A DNA stretch of 64,000 nucleotides from Pyrocephalus nanus. Its lineage: Eukaryota > Chordata > Aves > Passeriformes > Tyrannidae. A model generated the notes under the pieces. That model ran no database searches. It was not told where the DNA came from and saw only the letters and a program-made list of their open reading frames with translations. Location: NCBI GenBank assembly GCA_038380795.1, contig CM076266.1:46398425-46462424 (forward strand), written 5' to 3'. This document shows positions 23,584-35,771 of the stretch, piece after piece. Positions within the stretch are counted from its first letter, which is position 1, and every line of letters begins with the position of its first letter. The translations under genes and the position numbers were made by a program.

Positions 23584-26500
23584 AAACCAGCCATTAGTTG
23601 TTTGGTTGCTGAACTCATTTCAGCCCATAGACACCTATCTGTGGTATTATCAAGAAATATTTAACTTTGAAGAGATGCAAACGCGGGAAAGTAAAGCCCT
23701 GTAAGGTGTATTTATATAAGAGGTTTCCAGTTTTAGTCAAGTGACTGAATTAAGGGCAGAACCCTTTTATCAGCTCTAGTTAGTTGGGGCATAGAGTACA
23801 GAAGAAGTTAACTTGCCTTCCTGGAGTGTGATGTGAGTTTTGCATATGTGTAAGGGATTGATCCATGTAATCTTGGTTACAAGAAGGAGACACTTCTATA
23901 CAATTAAATAAGAATTAGGAATTACCTGGACTATGCTAATGCAAAAGTGGATACATAAGATGTACATAGGGGGTGGTTCTTTCCAAGTGTCCCTGTACTG
24001 GTGACAAACTCAGAGCTTGTTACCCAGTTCACCAAGCTACATTTGTGAGCATGGAGATAAACAGCTAGAATGTTTAATTCCCACATATTGTTTCTTGTCC
24101 CTTCCTAGGGAAGAGCAGTTTTGATACAAGTAATAGAGCAAGTTGTGTCTGCCTGCATGCTAAAGAAAACCTGTGGTCTTTCAAAAGCGGCCGGTGAGTG
24201 ACTGGTCAGAAATGAGCCTTAAAAAAACTTTAATTGAACCCTGTGTAATCTGACAGCCAGTAACTCTGAGAATGTCATCAAAATAACAGTGTATAATCCT
24301 ATATGCCATAAACTATCCTTTATACCAATTAGAAATTGAGAAGCATTTTATTTGATGGTCCTGGAATGGTGAGCAGTGAGAATATCCCTTGACAGATAAA
24401 TGAAGTCTAGCCTGAAACCTAATGATGTCAGGGAGTAGATTATTTAGAAACTAGGACTTTAAAGAAGATAAACTCTTTCTTTTGTTTAACAACAAAGGCT
24501 TACATATTGGGAAGCTCTGCCTAGGAGGCTTTCTGAATCACTGGTTTCTTGAATTTCTATCCCCTCAGTAAGCACCTAAAACCATCACAAGCACAGTGGC
24601 AGGGGATCTGCAAATGACCCTTTGGCAGTTGTCCCACGTGGGAGGTGAGGCTGCACCCTGAGGGCAGGGGCTGGTGCTGAGCACAGCTATGTGGGGTGAT
24701 GCTGCCTCCATGGGCACTGGCATTGCTGCTTCTGCTGTAGCACCCATTCATCACTGAGGGGAGGCAGTCCTCTCTTCTGAAATTGGTAGGGAGACAGGTA
24801 TTTTCACAAAGCAGCTCATCCCACTTTGGATGGGATGAATTATTCTTCCTCCTCCACTGATCATTCAGGCAGCCCATATCAAAATACAAATTTCAGCTAA
24901 TACGAAAGTTGTTTTGTGCAAACATAGTAAAAATAACTTGTGTGGACATTGAAAAAATTAAAGATGACCATATCAGACAATAGCAAAAGTAATTAGGAAA
25001 GATACGTTCAAGGCCTTTTTTCTGAGCAGCCATACTGCATTGCTGCTTTAATCCATTCAAGAATTGCTTTGAGTGGAATACAAAATGCAGAACAGTGTGT
25101 CTCAAAAGAGTCAATATTCTTTAGAGAGTTTTGTAAAACTATGTCCTTGTGAGACAGACTGGAAGTAAGGAAGCTGCTCTGATCAGCTTACTTGTAAGCC
25201 CATACTGGCATCATCACATTTCCTGCTCAAGGAGCAGATGAAAACTTTCCTCAACAATCCTCATGAGTTGTGAATTATGGATGTCCCTCTGTGAACCCTC
25301 CAGTTTCTGTCTGAAAGTTAAACAAAGCAGAAGAATATACTTTTTTTTTCTCTTCCCTTTAGTATTTTGGTTCTCTGCATTTGGTTCTATCTATTGTTTT
25401 TACATGGTTTTTATGTTTCCCTACACAGTCACCCTTAACCCCATGAAGACATACAGCCTTGGGGCTTTTCTGTATTTCCCCTAAGGTTTTAATACTTTAA
25501 AGAATATGTGTACATTTTTCCTAGATATTGATCTTTTCTCTGTAGTCAAAGGCACTTTATGGTTCATAAATGTCAATGTTCATACTGCTTTTTACATACA
25601 AATTAGCACTTTCATGAGGAAAAAAAAATCACTATATCCATTTCAGGTGCCTTACATGCCTGCAATGTCTTTCATCAAAGGTCAGTCAGTGGACCCAGCT
25701 GCTTCAAATCCTATTAGACACCTTCACAGATGTACTTCAGCAATAGGATTTAGAGTTTCAGACATCCATGAAGCACATTTGTTTTTAATGCAGGAATTGT
25801 TTACTAAAAATACAAATTCTCTGTTGAAGAGCATTCTTGTTTCAGTGCACTTCAAAGGGCTTTAAAGCATGTTCTTTTAAAAATGTCATGTTCCAGAAAG
25901 TGGGCAATTTCCCTAGAAAATTGTCCACAGATTCCTCAGTTTTAGTTATCTTAAGGGTAAGAGCATCTTCCAAGCTGACATTAATTCCCATCAGTCTGGA
26001 TGCTGCTGCCAAAGATATGAGGCTGCATTATTCCCCAGAGCATCTCTGCTGTGGCACTACCCTCAGCAGCAGCCCTGCCCTCTGACTCTGTGCAAGGCTG
26101 CTGCTTTGTGTGCACGCTCAGGAGGCTGCATGCCTTGAGCTCTAGTTAATGTTTAATTAAAAAGAAAGGCTACAAGAATTAATAATAAACTAACCCCACG
26201 GCAAGCAGAGGGAGAAACATTTTCCAGAATCTCTGTCCCTCTATCTCTTCTAGCAATTCTTATTGTCCCTGCTATTTTACCATGCTATTCAGCATCCCAA
26301 CCCAGGAGCACACCGAGATCACTCTCCTTCTGTGTCGGCCAACCTGGTCCTGTTACTATGATTTTATCTGCCTTCCACAGGAGTGTACCAGGGACTGTTC
26401 CTGTTCCTGCTTCATGCCTCTGCCTCCATGAAGGCTCTTTACAGGATCTGTTCTTCTGCACAGCCACAGATTACCACCATCACATGTCTCCACCTCATTT

Positions 26501-27499
26501 TTCACATGAGGTGACTTGTCCTCAGGCCCCAGTAATTGCCCCCATACACACAGAAATGCTTTCACCTGATGTATTTCTGCCTTCACCAGTATTTTCTCTA
26601 TTCAGTACAGGCAGCAGTGCAGGCAGAAATCTCTGCCAGACTTTGTCTGCATTTTGCACAGGCCAAAATTACCCTTGTCATCTGTGACAGGCTGAGGACT
26701 AGACACCAGCTCTCCAGATTCCCAGTGCCAAAGTGCTCATACATGCTGGCAGTGATGGCAAGGGTGACCAGGAGGAGAATTTTCCCTGTAATGATATGCT
26801 CTGTAGGGCCAGGCTGGCAATATCACAGCAGTGGGACAAATATCTGGCAGAGAGAGACCAGAATATAAACTCACAGAGAATAAGAGGAAGAAAAGGACAA
26901 GTAAGTCATGCAGATTCATTCAACAGACCATGGAAACATCCACAGTTAATCTTCTGCAGTATGTTTTTAGTCCTTTAGCCTTCTGAAGTGCTTTTGAAGA
27001 AGAAAAAAAGTATTTTTTTTCTTTTAAAACTATAGTAATAAATAGCCCAAAAGAATTAAAATCCCTGCTGCTGTGTAATTGTGACAACTCGTTTGGGGTG
27101 GGGTGTATGTATAATGCACTAGGTATGAGCCACTCTGACTATCCATAGGGCTCTTCCGGAGCCAGCTGTGCCTAGTCCATGGACACCAGCTGCTGAGATC
27201 CAGGCCAGATGCCAGGCTGCCCTCCCTGCTGCCTGTTTCCCTACTCACTCGCTCACTCTGCCAGGCCTCTCCATCTCTCTCGTGAGCTCTGATGCTTGGC
27301 TGGACAGTTCCAATTTGGCTTTCCATACTCCTTCAGGGTTACAGACTCCAGAAGTGAAGGAGGGGAGATGAAATCTCTGCTTGAGCCCTGCTTTTGTCAC
27401 TGCTTCCCTACTGTTTCTGAAGCACGTGGCATCATCTGGTTACTGAAGTGACCCTGCGCCTTACTGCACAGATAGCTGGGTCTTTGTGTGCATCCTGCA

Positions 27500-27511
27500 C
27501 ACACACACACA
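27500..27511. repeat. Short (AC)n microsatellite
   Basis: About six AC units lie in CTGCACACACACACACAGACC. The tract is short and probably stable. Confidence 0.75.
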
Positions 27512-28330
27512 GACCCTCTCCCTTTCCACAGTCTCTGATGGACAATGTGGTTTGTCCTAAGATAAGAACATTAGTGGGTATTGCAGGATGAGCTGTCTGA
27601 ATGTTCACATAATTAATACATTCCAGAGAGGTGGGAGCTGAAATGCTTGTTACTGACCTTGGTGCACATCAGCATGCGTAGGGGTATATAATACTGCTGG
27701 GGACTGGGCCAGCTGGGCAGACTGGTCTCCAGAGGTTGCAGGCAGATGCTGGGTGGATTCATACTTTGGTAGGGATCCCTGCAGAGTACATCCAGCAAGA
27801 AATCAGGGAATACTCACTTTTGAAGGGATGAGTAAAAGCCCTAAGACCCAGTCAAATATGAAGGTAAAATCCTAAAGTAGCCACACAAGTACTTGGCAAA
27901 CTGTGAATTCTACAAGACTGGAATGTAAACCTGTAGGCTTCTAGATAAATCTGCTTATATTCTAACTCTTTAGGCATAGGCTGTTGACCAAACCTGAGAC
28001 TAAGTGGACCTAAGTACACCCAGACTTCTACGAGAAGTTTAGGGAGCAAGAGGGTCTCACTGAAGCTGGTTGACTCAACAGAAGGGACCATGACTTGATT
28101 ATACTATTACCTGTAGTAATAGATTATAGATTTTTGATTTAGGTACCACATTGGCAGTATTTAAATATTGTATTGGCAATAAATATAAACATAATCATTC
28201 ATATAATCACTGTGTCCTACTTCTTGAGCCTGGCCAAGAGCCTTCTCTTGATGACACTTCCAGCGAGTGTTATATGTCTGGTCATTTGAAGGACACCTGA
28301 GGAACTGATGTATGTAAAATCCAGAATGCT

Positions 28331-29630
28331 GTCCCTCCAGAGAGGGATCTCTGGAGATCACCTGGCCCTACCTTCCGCCCAAAACAGGGCCAAATTTAAA
28401 CTTAGATCAGGTTGCTCAGGGCAGTGTCCAGGCAAGGTACCTCTGAGGATGTGTTTGCTCAGATGTGCCTCTGGGCACTTGTTCCAGTGAATGACCACCT
28501 TCATAGTAGATCTTTATTTTTCCTACTTGAAAAATAAATGTTTTTGTAACTGGAACTTCCCCCTTTTTGCAACTTGAATCTGCTGCTCCTTGTTCTATCA
28601 TGTTCACCTCTGGGAAGAGACTTGTCCCTCTTCTGTGTCTCCTCCAAGTTGGCAGCTGAAGGCAGCAGTGAGTTCCTGTCATCAAGAGCTCCTTAGAATG
28701 GCTGAGAACCTTCCCATTACTCCTTAGTCTTCATGTACTGCAGCCTCCACCTCTTCTGGTGCCCTCCACTGGACTGCCTACTGTATGGTATGTTTTTCTC
28801 TTACTTGGGAGCTCTAAACTGGATCCAGTGCTCCTAGTGTGGTCTCACTGCAGGAAAGAGAGAGAAAGAACCCTTTCCTGGACCCACTCTTGCGAAGGCA
28901 GCCCAGTGTGCAGTTGGCTTCCCTTGCTGCCAGGGCACATGGCTTCCCCAGGGTCAGCTTGTCCACTAAGTTGCTAAAACCACTCTACATTCCCTCATCC
29001 AGATCACCAATAAATATCTTAAACCTTTGCAGCCCTGGTATCTATGCCTGGAGGATGTCACTAGTCACTGTCTGTTGGGTGAACTTCTTATGCTGAACAC
29101 CAACCTTTGAGCCTGGCAGTCCTACCAGTTTTCCACCCAATTAATCATCCATTTTCCAGGTCCTATTTCCCCTGCTAGGCTTTGATCATATTATGGAAAA
29201 CTGTGTCAAAGATGTTCTAAATGTTGATATATACAACATCTACTGCTCTCCACTCATCCAGAGCAAATAAGGCAATAAGATTGGTCAGGGGTGCTTCGTC
29301 CTTGGTAAATAAATGTCTGATGTCCAAATTAGTTTTTTGTCTGTCCTGTGCTGGAACTCATCCCTCAAGGGCCTGAGGTCAAGCTGACTGGTCTATAGGT
29401 CCCCTTTGGTCCCTGCTTGAAAATGGATGTAACATTTGCCCTCTCCACATTATCAGAACCCTCCCCTGATGATTATGACCATTCAAAGATGGTAGAAAAA
29501 TGTTTCAGATTGACATTGATCACCATTTTTGGATGATCCTATGGACTTATACCTGTATAATTTGCTAAGTGGTCTCTAACTTAATTATCTTCTATACAGG
29601 CAATGCTTCCCTCCCCCAGGCTCTGCTACT
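28331..29630 (-). mobile_element. CR1 LINE, ~1.3 kb, reverse transcriptase to 3'UTR
   Basis: This is the longest and most decayed CR1 in the window. Reading the minus strand from 29630 downward there is a region matching CR1 ORF2, including an eight-residue stretch TYRPVSLT (29377-29400) corresponding to the NYRPVSLT reverse-transcriptase motif. GACACAGTTTTCCATAATAT follows, then GATCTGGATGAGGG (near 29000). Next come GTGAGACCACACTAGGAGCA and CCAGTGGAGGGCACCAGAAG (28870-28750), then GGTGGTCATTCACTGGAACA and CTGAGCAACCTGATCTAAG, and finally GGTGATCTCCAGAGATCCCT at the 3' end. Frames carry many stops, and internal deletions are evident between about 28930 and 28990. The terminal octamers are lost. 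Confidence 0.9.
29377..29400 (-). pseudogene. CR1 ORF2 reverse transcriptase remnant
   Basis: The minus-strand codons read TYRPVSLT, matching the conserved NYRPVSLT segment of CR1-clade reverse transcriptases. The surrounding frames are interrupted, so no enzyme could be made. It shows that this copy extends well into ORF2. Confidence 0.7.
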
Positions 29631-30949
29631 TATGTAGATTAACTGATGAGAAATGTATTTTCTTTTGATACAGGTACTCAAAATTCAGTCCTTGTTGTTT
29701 CTATGCTTTTTGTACCTTTCGCTCGGCCATTGAATCAGCAAAAGATGTCACATAGCTAAAAATATTAAAATCATTTGCTCCCATATAGTGACTTGATATT
29801 TGGGGAATTTGCATGAATTAATGAATAAATATGTCTGATTCAGATGATAAACAGATGAAAAAATTTCACCAAATGTGTGGAAAGCTTCAGTATCTTGACT
29901 TAGTATAACAATCCAAGATTATCTCTGGGTCAGATATAAAGCCTATGGGCATCTTCGAACCTTCTGTCTTCCCACAAGTGCCTAATTTAGAGGGCTGTGT
30001 GACTCAAATGTCAGGTCTTAAAAATACCAGTGTTTACTGAATAAGAAGAGCTGGACTGCCCATGGAAATTTAAATTTTCAATGCAGTAATGCCAGACAGT
30101 AAAGTCAGACCAGAGTTTATCCATTTACATCTATAGTTTCATGTGCACAACAGAGAGCACAGTTCAGTCAATTTATCAGCAATTTATAAGAATATACTGT
30201 TTATTTCTTCCAAAAGCTTTAACAGATACAACTGAGACCTGGTATTTCTTAACACAAGTGTTTCATAGTAACAGAAAGCCATGTCAATGTACTGGGAAGA
30301 TAATGTTGTTGGAAATTTTGATGAAGAGATTAATCTCATAGAGGGTTTTGAGGCCCAGAAACTGAGAAGAAGCTGAAACCTTATAAGCATGCAGCCTGGA
30401 CAAGATCATGTTGAATAACCGCTCCTATTGACTCGCTAACAATATTTTCTAAATCACTTTTAGTAGCTTATGTACTTACTCATATGTGCAGAAAATACAT
30501 TATATAACTTCAGATTTCTGCTGCAGGTTTGAAGATGCCCAAGCTCAAATTAGGAAAGACAATCTTCTTTTACCCAGAACTGTGATGAATGATATCTTCT
30601 CTTGTCACATTGACTTTGACAGAGAGAAAGGAGTACTTTACATTTGAGCTTCCCCTTTTTATAGAACTCTGGTCAGAAAAGTAAGATCTTTTCTAAAACC
30701 ATGTAGAAGAAAATTGCTTTAGTGGAACAGGCATCATCTGACTATCAACTGGGGATTCAAGGGAGAGGTTTGTCTTTTGTATGATATGAAATTGAAGTGA
30801 ACACCTAAACTTAGACTCTTGAATTGACTTCTAATTAAAAGTGGCCTGGATTTCAGACCTGTTGAATGTGAACACTTTGAAAAGAAATTAATGGGTCCTC
30901 CAGGAAATGTGACCTTTCTGGTTTGAGGTTTATGAACATTTCAAAATTA
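29631..30949. other. Unique DNA between two CR1 copies; enhancer candidate
   Basis: No gene or repeat was recognised. The part at about 29700-29870 has a composition and motif density suggestive of a conserved non-coding element and is listed separately. The rest is ordinary AT-rich sequence. Confidence 0.5.
29700..29870. promoter_or_regulatory. Candidate conserved non-coding element
   Basis: The stretch carries GAATTTGCATGAATTAATGA (29798-29824 region), which combines an octamer-like TTTGCAT with ATTA homeodomain cores. It also has repeated TGAT/ATCA cores and no repeats or open frames. Clusters like this are common in vertebrate developmental enhancers. The inference rests on sequence appearance only. 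Confidence 0.25.
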
Positions 30950-31243
30950 TTTAAACAACCCTAGATCCCTCAGCCTCTCCTCACAGGACTTGTGCTCAAG
31001 TCCCTTCACCAGCCTCATTGCTCTTCTCTTCTCTGGACCTGCACCTCAATATCCTTCCTGAACTGAGGGGCCCAGAACTGGACACAGCACTCCAGGTGTG
31101 GCCTCACCACCACCGAGTACAGGGGAAGGATCATTGCCCTGCTCCTGCTGGCCACACTGTTCCTGATGCAGGCTAGGACGCCACTGGCCTTCTTGGCCAC
31201 CTGGGCACACTGCTGGCTCATGTTCAGCTTCCTGTCAATTGCT
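30950..31243 (-). mobile_element. CR1 LINE fragment with open ORF2 segment
   Basis: On the plus strand the antisense CR1 landmarks are clear: CTCAGCCTCTCCTCACAGGA (30971), GGGGCCCAGAACTGGACACA (31067), AGGTGTGGCCTCACCACCAC (31093), and CACTGCTGGCTCATGTTCAGC (31208). It covers only the C-terminal part of ORF2; both the 5' body and the 3'UTR are absent. It overlaps the same part of CR1 as the copy at 28331, so it is a separate insertion. It is much less diverged than that copy. Confidence 0.9.
31015..31221 (-). pseudogene. CR1 ORF2 C-terminal remnant, 68 codons open
   Basis: The open frame reads [20 protein letters not shown] at its start, followed by a PLYS...VRPHLE...VQFWAPQ pattern. This is the conserved region after the reverse transcriptase in CR1 ORF2. 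It is a fragment of about 70 residues of a protein of roughly 900, with no endonuclease or RT catalytic residues. It is therefore a remnant and not a gene. Confidence 0.85.
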
Positions 31244-33490
31244 GATACAAATATTCATCAGTGAAATGTAAGTGAATACTGAGTGAATTTATATGAATCT
31301 TGGAAGTGTGAAAACTGACACATCTGATAGGTATGCACCCTTTGTAATTGTGAAGCAGCCTTACTTACAGTGCTCCTTTTCTGTCCGCAAAACACACAGC
31401 ATGTGGCAGACATGAGCTGCTTGCAAACCTCTCCTCTAAATCACAGCTACTTTCTCCTGAAAGAGGCCCACAGCTTTCAGCCACTGAATATGCTGGCCAT
31501 GCTAACCTTTTGGGGGAAAAAAGGCATGTTAAATAACCAGGTAGAAAAATACTTATCTCTCTTACTGGAAGAAACCAAGTCTCTTTCAATATTTTAGAAT
31601 TCAAAAGCCATTTTCATAGTGAGTCTTCTCAAAACACACAGTAATTAACAGATTTACATACTGAGTGTACATTTGCCACACTGTTAAGTCACGAGATGAT
31701 GGAGATAAGGTAAAAATTAAAAGAAATGGTGAAGAAACCAGCTTTATAATACGACTGTGATTTGAGCATTGTAGGAAGAAATTTAATGACATGGAAAAGT
31801 ATTTAAGATACTTCTCCAACTCTGTCCCTCAAGTTTTCAGGAGCAACAGAACCAAGAGGGTCAGCAGGTAACAAGCAATCCAGTCTGCCTAATGTTCCTC
31901 ACTTTTTCTTTCCCAAACCCCTTCTGCTCTAGACAATGCAAACATTTTTCCAACCAATATCCCACCAAGACCTCCTGATGTGTTAAATATGTCTCCCCCT
32001 GAGATTCGCACTTTGGTGCTATGTAGGGAAGTAATGCCATCACTATACTAAATCAAAAGTCTTTTATTGTTCAAAAGGGTTGACACCTCTTTGACAGAAT
32101 GTCAAAATTAACTGCTTCACAGCAGGGAAGGTCTTAGAAATACTGGAAGTTCCTGCTATCACTTAAGTATAAGCAAGATAACAGGCACTTATGACATGGA
32201 ACTGTTAATACCTGGCCCTTTTATTAGGATTTTCACCTATAAGAAAAAAAAATACAAAAATTACAGATGAGATGAGGGAACAAACATTCCTTAAAAAATA
32301 AATGCTCTTTCTTCTTAATGCATAATAGCCTATATTGTTTCAAATGTAATGTCTCTGATAATAGGAGTTACCATCTTTCTAACATATTGGGGCCCAGAAA
32401 GACCCACATGCCACAGAACAGCACAGTAAAAAGTGATTGAGCTGTTATAAGCAATGGCCTCTGAGCAAAGAAAGGAGCATGTTGCGTAAACTAGTTTCTT
32501 TTTCTCTCAATGAAAGCATATACTTTCCTACTCAATATTGGGTAATAAAATAATTACTACCAAAAAATGGTATGGGCACAGTATAAACTTCCTTTTTGGG
32601 AAGGGGAAGTGTACGTAGGCTCAGTGACACAGCAACCACCCTTTCACAGTCTTCTGCAAAGTTCATTTAATTTGAAAACTAAGATTTTTGCTGCAGAAAT
32701 CAGACTTCTTTTTTTTTCCAGCTCATCTATGACATCTAATGTATGATGTTTTGATTATGAAAGGGAATGCGACAGAAGCAGAAAAGAAAATAGGAACACC
32801 TTGAACAACTGAGGGTTGGTGTTTTTTTTTCTGCTAGGGTAAGCAACAGATACATTACCGTGATGTTGCTAACAGCTGGCACAATTCAAACCACTCTCTG
32901 TGCTCTGTATACTCAGCCAGTGCCAAACAAAAAGGCATCTATTCAGCAAACAGCACTGAGCAAAGTCAGCACTGGGTAACACTCTCCTACTAGGATAAAA
33001 TGGGCTGTTTTCAGAAATGCAGAGTACAAAACACTCTCAAGACAGCAGCAAAAATCACAATTATATTTGGATCCTCCTTTACATTCTCAAAAGTCCTTTT
33101 TATGGATTTATACTGCAGAAATCTGATGTTCCCTTGATAATGACTGTTTTTGCAGGGCACATATACTTGTGTTCTGGCATGGTCTCTGACTGTTTCCGTG
33201 CTCTTACTGACAGAAGAGCTTCAGTAATTTTGAAAGTCAAGCCTCTGGTCCCCATGTGAGCATAATCACTTCTTCTCTTTTGTCTCAGCATTTCCACATC
33301 CCTAGCATAAAACATGCACAAGGAGAACAGCTCCAGATAGATAATCCTGGCCCTGTGTGTATGTGTGTATGTACAAAATGGAGATGCACATATATATTTG
33401 TATACATATGTAACCAGAGTTTTTTTTGGGCCCCCATTTATAATGTGTCAGGTTCACTTAGTACATCTACAGTAAAATTAATTTACCATG

Positions 33491-33507
33491 AAAAAAAAAA
33501 AAAAAAA
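33491..33507. repeat. Poly(A)17 tract
   Basis: Seventeen A follow TTTACCATG. No processed-gene body could be recognised upstream. A retrocopy tail is possible but unsupported. Confidence 0.85.
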
Positions 33508-35756
33508 GCTTAGAATGAAAATCTTGTTCCTTCATTTTTTCCCAACTGATGAAAAGAGATATACCCAGATATAGGTAGGTATATCCAGCTAATAGATATA
33601 CCATATATGAGGATATGGCCACTGCTGACATGCTCACAGCATGACAGAGAGCAGCAAGATAAAGCTGTTGGGGTGGTTTTTTTCGGAAGATTAGTGGTAA
33701 AAATCAGCCTGACATTTGCTCTGAGATCTCTCTCCCTGGTTGAAAAGGTGCCTGGACAAAGGAATCAACCTGCCAACACTGATGTTTGCCAGGAGATTTG
33801 TGGATGGTGCAGGGCGAGGTTGCCCTGATGGTACCCATGGGTGCAACCCATCTTGCTGCTCTGAAATTACCACCACATCTGAGGACAAAAATCCAGGGTT
33901 TGGATGCTGATCAGTTTTCTGTATCACTAGGAAAAAACTCCAGTACACTATAGGCATATTAATTAACTGACCTTAAGGAGCAAGGTGAAATAATTATATA
34001 ATCTTCTATGGTAGTATAAGATACTGTTCCTGTGATCAGTCAGAGGGAATAACAGGAAGCAAGTAGATAAGGAGGGAAAGGACAGTTTCCTTCCATCCAG
34101 GCTATGGGAAGACCAGTCACCAACTTTGGCAGTGGGCAGAGCCCACCAGTCATCTGAGCTGAGTTTTCCTTGTTAAGTATAACCATAAGAGCATATTTTG
34201 CTGTTTTATCTTTTCCTATCTCTGCAAATCTGTATTTACAACTGACCACAAATCTCACCTGGTGAGAAAACCATGTATGGTATGCAAGATGCTCCCTTCC
34301 TTCTGGGAGTGGGGGGGGTCAAAGTCCGTTCATTTGCAGATGCCCTGTTGTGGTGTCAATATGACCTGTGACTTGTGTTAGGGAGATGCTTGTGAGACCA
34401 GGCAGGTCCCTGGCAAAGAGCAGAGGGGACAGGGGCTTCCAGGGGGGCAGCAGCAAGGTCTGTGCTGACACCTGGCAGAGCAGGAGTTCACCCTGCATCA
34501 CCCCTGAGCAGCATGGGGGATACACATCGGTATATTCCTCTCGGTGGCACTGATTAAAAAGGCATGTTGCTTGTAATCCTGATCTGTTTACAGTTTCGTG
34601 CTAGTCCTTCAGGTCAGGGGTTGTAATTAAAAAATTAAGGAAGAATAAACCTACCACTTTCTTGAAAAACTGCTCTTCTAATGCTCATTAGGCTCATTTG
34701 TACAGCAAAACATCCCCAGGGGACAATTCTGCACTTATAAAATAAACATTTTCCACGCATGTGGTTAAGGGTCCTCATAAAAAATGCAGGCAAGGCATTT
34801 CTGCTCCGTGTATGCCTGGCTTCCTGGCATGAAAGTACTTGCAGTGAATTGAATGCAACTGTGGAAAGTGAGATAATAAAAATCTATGGATTAAAGACAG
34901 ATTGACAGGGAACATGACAACCTATTACTCTTCTATTGGTAGGTATTTCCACTGGGAACCAGGCTCTGAGAAGGTTACAGGTTTTTCTGTCCAACTTGTA
35001 AGACAAAGGAGAGTAAATCTCAGCAGATCGTTATTTAAAATTTCTCTGTGTTTTGATGCTCTATACAAATCAGAATATAAACTGTTTATACTTTCATCTT
35101 TTTGAGTTTCTCCTCACAAGCACAGCCTCTTCTGCAAGTTCTGAGGAATTTTTTCTAGAGCAGAAGTCTGAGGGACAAGATTTCCTCCCTCTGGTTTTGG
35201 GGTGCCTTCTCCTCTCCTGTTCTGTGGGTTGCATTTTGTGGGAGAGCAGAGCTGAGGCAGTCAGGAGTCAGCCCAATGACATTTTAGAAAAATCAATGGC
35301 ACTTGTCAACAGAATTGCCTTGTACTGACAGCAGGAATACCAGTGAGAGCCGCTCTCAGCTTCAGCAAGTCTAAAGTGCTCCTTCTTCAGGACTATAAGG
35401 AAGAACTCTCCTTTTTTATCATACAGCAGTTCTAATTACTTGTACCCTTCTTTACCAATCTGTGGCACACCACTTATTAGAAAAATACATTTATTATGGA
35501 GTCAAACGTGACAAACTTGTACTATTCTTGACAGTATTGCAGTCTGGTTTTTTCCTCCATTTTTGCTGTGTGAGTAATGTGAAACTGAAACAAACAGGGT
35601 GATACTAAATAATAGATACATTGTATTTAGGCTGCATGAATAATTTATTTTTATGTCAGGCAGCATCCTCCCTGTTTCTACAATGTATGTCCAGGTCAAA
35701 GAAACATTTTGTACAACCTCAAAGTGATTAATTTTTATTTCAATTTTAAGGTAGAA

Positions 35757-35771
35757 TTTTTTTTTTTTTTT
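35757..35771. repeat. Poly(T)15 tract
   Basis: A run of 15 T is followed by AAAAAC. It is simple low-complexity sequence. Confidence 0.85.

Larger units (their letters stand above)
20301..28330. other. Unique DNA; two long unrecognised open frames
   Basis: No interspersed repeat is recognised in about 8 kb. There is a poly(T)15 tract at 21586-21600 and an (AC)n run at 27500-27511. Two longer open frames occur: 22277-22801 (+), whose first ATG is at 22358 (about 147 codons), and 23119-23583 (-), 154 codons from an ATG. Neither shows a domain, signal peptide or family I recognise, nor clear splice context. Both may be chance or decayed sequence. Confidence 0.45.

Noticed and set aside
33491..33507. 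Poly(A) tract as the tail of a processed pseudogene
   Set aside because: No gene-like sequence, polyadenylation signal at the right distance or flanking direct repeat could be recognised upstream.
33558..33620. GATATACC/GGTATATC cluster as a functional dyad
   Set aside because: It is AT-rich simple sequence with many imperfect overlapping matches, as expected for low complexity.
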